This document shows positions 61,348 through 64,000 of a DNA stretch of 64,000 nucleotides, one piece after another (position 1 is the stretch's first letter; every line of letters begins with the position of its first letter). This DNA comes from Acidovorax radicis N35. Its GTDB lineage: Bacteria > Pseudomonadota > Gammaproteobacteria > Burkholderiales > Burkholderiaceae_C. The translations under genes were made by a program, and so were the position numbers. Where the stretch lies: contig NZ_AFBG01000023.1 of NCBI RefSeq assembly GCF_000204195.1, positions 215,299 through 279,298 of the forward strand, written 5' to 3'. The notes beneath the pieces were generated by a model. The model was not told the DNA's origin. It worked only from the letters and a program-made list of their open reading frames with translations, and made no database searches.

Positions 61348-62823
61348 ATGACCACGCAGCCGCCCTCAGGATCCCTCGCCGTATTGCGGGAGCGCTACGG
61401 AGAGCGCTATCGCTGGCTGGTGTTGCTGTCCGTCATGGTGGGCACGATGGCGTCGATCATGTCGTCCACCATCGTGAACGTGGCCATCCCCGACATGAGC
61501 CACTACTTCACGTTGGGCCAGGAACGGGCGCAGTGGGTCACATCGGGGTTCATGGTCGCAACCACGGTCTCGATGCTCACCACACCCTGGCTGCTGTCGC
61601 GCTACGGGTACCGCGCCACCTACGTGGGCGCCATGTTGCTGCTGCTGGCGGGTGGCATTGGCGGCGGACTGGCCCAGGACTTCGGTCTGGTTCTGGTCGC
61701 CCGGGTGGCGGAGGGCCTGGCGGCAGGCGTTGTTCAACCCATCCCGGCCGTCATTATTCTTTACGCCTTCAAGCCCCACGAGCAGGGGCGCGCCAGCGGC
61801 ATCTTTGGCATGGGCGTTGTGCTGGCACCCGCCATCGGGCCCAGCATCGGTGGTCTGCTGGTGGACTGGTTTGGCTGGCGCTCCATCTTCTTCATGGTCG
61901 TGCCACTGTGCCTGGCGTCCATTGCGCTGGCCTACAAATTTGTGCCCGTCACCGCGCCCGGCGGCGTGGAGGCCAATCGCCAGGGAGAGGCGTTGGACTG
62001 GCGCGGCCTGCTTCTGGGCACCGTGGGCACGCTGTGCCTGCTCAATGGGCTGGTGTCGTTGCATGGCGGCTCCGCATCCGAGGCCGGAATCTTGTTGCTG
62101 GGCGCGTTGGTGGCAGTGGGCTGCTTCATCGCCTGGCAGCGCACGCTCCTTCGCAGGGGGCGCAAGCCGTTAATGGATCTGCGCCTGTTCCAGTACCGAC
62201 AGTTTGCGATGGGCAGCGTGGTGGCCTTCATCTATGGCACGGCGTTGTTTGGCTCGACGTATCTGCTGCCGGTGTTCATGCAGCTGGGTCTGGAGCTGTC
62301 CGCCTCGCACGTCGGCACACTCATGCTGCCCGCCGGTTTTGTCCTCGCAGCCACCATCGCCGTGGTGGGCCGCCTCGCAGACCGGCAGCCAACCCACCTC
62401 CTCGTCAGCATCGGGCTGGGTTTGCTGGCGCTGTCCTTTGGATTGATGGTGTTCGTGGGGCTGAACTCTTCACTGTGGATGCTGGTCGCCTTTGCCATTC
62501 TGGGACGCATTGGCCTGGGGTTCATCCTGCCTTCGCTGAATCTGGGCGCCATGCGACCCCTGGACAAGTCGCTGATCTCCCAAGGCTCCAGTGCCATCGG
62601 TTTTCTGCGCATGCTAGGGGGTGCTGCAGGCGTGAGTCTTTGCGGCATCGTCCTCGAGTGGCGGCTGGGTGCCCATGGTGCATCGCTGGCAGCCGGAGCC
62701 AGCAACACGGCACGGATCGCCGCTTTCGGTGAGACTTTTTTAATGCTGACCTTTTTGTGTTTGCTGGCCTTGGTGGCGGCATGGCAATTGCGCGAGGCGA
62801 GTTCCTCTGCGCATGGCGCCTGA
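61348..62823 (+). CDS. MFS exporter, DHA2 (14-helix) type
   Basis: A 491-residue inner-membrane protein with about 14 hydrophobic segments, resembling the DHA2/EmrB group. Motif C-like GMGVVLAPAIGPSIGGLLVDWFGWR, DMSHYFTLGQERAQWVTSGFM near helix 1 and WLLSRYGYRATYVGAMLLL are typical. It probably expels drugs or metabolites with protons. No membrane-fusion partner is adjacent. Confidence 0.9.
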   Translation: MTTQPPSGSLAVLRERYGERYRWLVLLSVMVGTMASIMSSTIVNVAIPDMSHYFTLGQERAQWVTSGFMVATTVSMLTTPWLLSRYGYRATYVGAMLLLLAGGIGGGLAQDFGLVLVARVAEGLAAGVVQPIPAVIILYAFKPHEQGRASGIFGMGVVLAPAIGPSIGGLLVDWFGWRSIFFMVVPLCLASIALAYKFVPVTAPGGVEANRQGEALDWRGLLLGTVGTLCLLNGLVSLHGGSASEAGILLLGALVAVGCFIAWQRTLLRRGRKPLMDLRLFQYRQFAMGSVVAFIYGTALFGSTYLLPVFMQLGLELSASHVGTLMLPAGFVLAATIAVVGRLADRQPTHLLVSIGLGLLALSFGLMVFVGLNSSLWMLVAFAILGRIGLGFILPSLNLGAMRPLDKSLISQGSSAIGFLRMLGGAAGVSLCGIVLEWRLGAHGASLAAGASNTARIAAFGETFLMLTFLCLLALVAAWQLREASSSAHGA

Positions 62824-63030
62824 TCCGCTCGATCGCGCGGGTCAAGGAGGTGCTTCGGTACTGCTCAGCCCACAACCTGCTTGCGCGTCCACACTTTTCC
62901 CACAGAGCCCACCGTCATGGCGCTATAAACGGAGTGGCTATTCGCCTTTCCTTTTTGCGGCAATAGCTGAAGCCGGTGGATTGCCAGCCATCTCCCATTC
63001 TCACTACCCAGCCGAAACGGAATTCAAGCC

Positions 63031-63798
63031 ATGTGCCAACTGCTCGGCATGAACTGCAACGTGCCCACCGATGTGACTTTCAGCTTCACGGGGTTTGCAC
63101 AACGTGGTGGAAAGACCGACCACCACAGCGACGGCTGGGGAATTGCCTTCTTCGAAGACAAGGGGCTGCGGCACTTTGTGGACCATCTGGCGGCGGTGGA
63201 CTCCCCAGTGGCGGAGCTGATCCGCCGCTATCCGATCAAGAGCAAGAACGTCATTGCACATATCCGCAAAGCGACCCAGGGAGTGGTCAGCCTGCAAAAC
63301 TGCCACCCCTTTGTGCGTGAGCTATGGGGGCGCTACTGGGTGTTTGCCCACAACGGCGATCTCAAGGATTTTCGACCGCGCCTGCACTCGCATTTTCGGC
63401 CCGTGGGAGATACCGACAGTGAGCATGCCTTCTGCTGGATCATGCAGGAACTGGCCAAGTCACATGCCAGCGTGCCCTCCATTTCTGAGCTGACATTGAC
63501 GCTCAAGGAATTGGCGGCCCACATATGCCCGCGCGGGACGTTCAATTTCCTGCTGTCCAACGGCCAGGCGCTGTGGAGCCATGCCTCGACGAGCCTGTAC
63601 TACATAGAGAGGCGGCACCCGTTCGGGCAAGCCCAGCTGAGCGACGAAGACGTTCGGCTGGATTTCTCTCGAGAGACCAGCGAGAGGGACGAAGTGGCCG
63701 TGATCGTGACGAGCCCGCTGACGACCAACGAGACGTGGACAGCCTTTGGCAAGGGAGAACTGCTGGTATTCGAGCAAGGCCGGCGGCTGAGCCTCTGA
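63031..63798 (+). CDS. Class II glutamine amidotransferase, YafJ-like
   Basis: A 255-residue Ntn-type amidotransferase with catalytic Cys at residue 2 (MCQLLGMNCNVPTDV), HHSDGWGIAFFED, HIRKATQGVVSLQNCHPFVR and VFAHNGDLKDFRP, matching the YafJ family. It has no synthetase domain; the acceptor is unknown. It lies just before a terminator that serves both it and the converging 5S rRNA operon. Confidence 0.92.
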   Translation: MCQLLGMNCNVPTDVTFSFTGFAQRGGKTDHHSDGWGIAFFEDKGLRHFVDHLAAVDSPVAELIRRYPIKSKNVIAHIRKATQGVVSLQNCHPFVRELWGRYWVFAHNGDLKDFRPRLHSHFRPVGDTDSEHAFCWIMQELAKSHASVPSISELTLTLKELAAHICPRGTFNFLLSNGQALWSHASTSLYYIERRHPFGQAQLSDEDVRLDFSRETSERDEVAVIVTSPLTTNETWTAFGKGELLVFEQGRRLSL

Positions 63799-63858
63799 GC
63801 CTCAATGAATGAAGCACTTTGGATGTCACTGTTCCAAAGAATTTCACGCCCCCAAAGC

Positions 63859-63893
63859 AAAAAACCCCAGTCATTGCTGACTGGGGTTTTCTG
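63859..63893. terminator. Bidirectional terminator between yafJ-like gene and rRNA operon
   Basis: AAAAAACCCCAGTCA and TGACTGGGGTTTT form an almost perfect hairpin with A and T tracts at each side. Confidence 0.92.
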
Positions 63894-63903
63894 GGCTGTA
63901 AGA

Positions 63904-64000
63904 GCCTGACGATGACCTACTTTCACACGGGAACCCGCACTATCATCGGCGCAAAGTCGTTTCACTGTCCTGTTCGGGATGGGAAGGAGTGGGACCAACT
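63904..64000 (-). rRNA. rrf: 5S ribosomal RNA, 3' part (runs off window)
   Basis: The minus strand reads AGTTGGTCCCACTCCTTCCC, GAACAGGACAGTGAAACG, GCCGATGATAGTGCGGG and ends in GTCAGGCT, matching betaproteobacterial 5S rRNA. About 97 of 115 bases are present. A 23S/16S operon is expected beyond the right edge. Confidence 0.95.

Overview
The window looks like chromosomal DNA of a GC-rich betaproteobacterium, most likely a Comamonadaceae member close to Acidovorax. I base this on the protein families and gene pairs (apaG/rpe, rpoN beside lptA-lptB, dctA beside a hybrid kinase and a NarL-type regulator, glcB), the 5S rRNA sequence at the right end, and a dispersed palindromic repeat built on AGCGCTTATCC..AAGCGCTAGC that I associate with this family. 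No database search was possible, so the genus is an inference.

Layout. 1-7.7 kb: the 5' end of gph, then a membrane/envelope signalling group (SH3-like exported protein, SPFH protein, response regulator, sensor kinase, small secreted protein) lying between gph and rpe. 7.7-15.6 kb: apaG, a membrane protein of the so-called site-specific recombinase family, a CPA2-type antiporter overlapping a YbdK-type carboxylate-amine ligase, a tautomerase divergent from a LysR regulator with a near-ideal operator, and thiL. 15.6-27.3 kb: an accessory block between thiL and pgpA-pncC, with an ECF sigma factor, an orphan TRAP binding protein facing a PL10-type pectate lyase across a shared operator region, a ferric-reductase-like flavocytochrome, a Tat-exported nitroreductase-fold lipoprotein with its epimerase and LysR gene, a MITE-like element and a MuiA-type protein. 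27.3-38.6 kb: pgpA, pncC-like, a haloacetate dehalogenase-type hydrolase, a cNMP-patatin protein, an NTF2-like protein, a HAD hydrolase, decayed gene fragments, a SulP transporter, a YecA/SEC-C protein and an FMN glutamate-synthase-like protein coupled to a kinase-fold protein. 38.6-39.7 kb: two PIN-domain genes. 39.7-48 kb: a housekeeping cluster on the minus strand (rlmL-like, thioesterase, rpoN, lptB, lptA, dsbA, SPOR protein, argS). 48-60.3 kb: small membrane and PsiF proteins, then a carbon-acid module (dctA, hybrid kinase, NarL-type regulator, LysR, CoA transferase, malate synthase G). 60.3-64 kb: a cysteine-rich protein, a small tautomerase, a DHA2 exporter, a class II amidotransferase and the 3' part of a 5S rRNA gene on the minus strand.

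How the parts work together. The region from dctA to glcB reads as an uptake and C2/C4-acid metabolism unit: dicarboxylate uptake, a two-component pair resembling known acetate/alcohol-sensing systems, CoA activation and glyoxylate condensation. The TRAP receptor and pectate lyase share an exact inverted 12-mer and look like a small pectin-scavenging regulon. The lptA-lptB-rpoN group is the usual LPS-export and sigma-54 neighbourhood.

The most unusual feature is repeat DNA. At least ten copies of one palindromic repeat family are recognisable. Four lie in frame inside thiL, pncC, rlmL and rpoN, so the repeat has been turned into protein sequence, and another looks like the terminator of glcB. 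A second GC-rich family repeatedly starts just after stop codons, and a third forms an 83-bp tandem duplication whose end supplies a start codon. I found no CRISPR array, prophage, integrase or tRNA gene.
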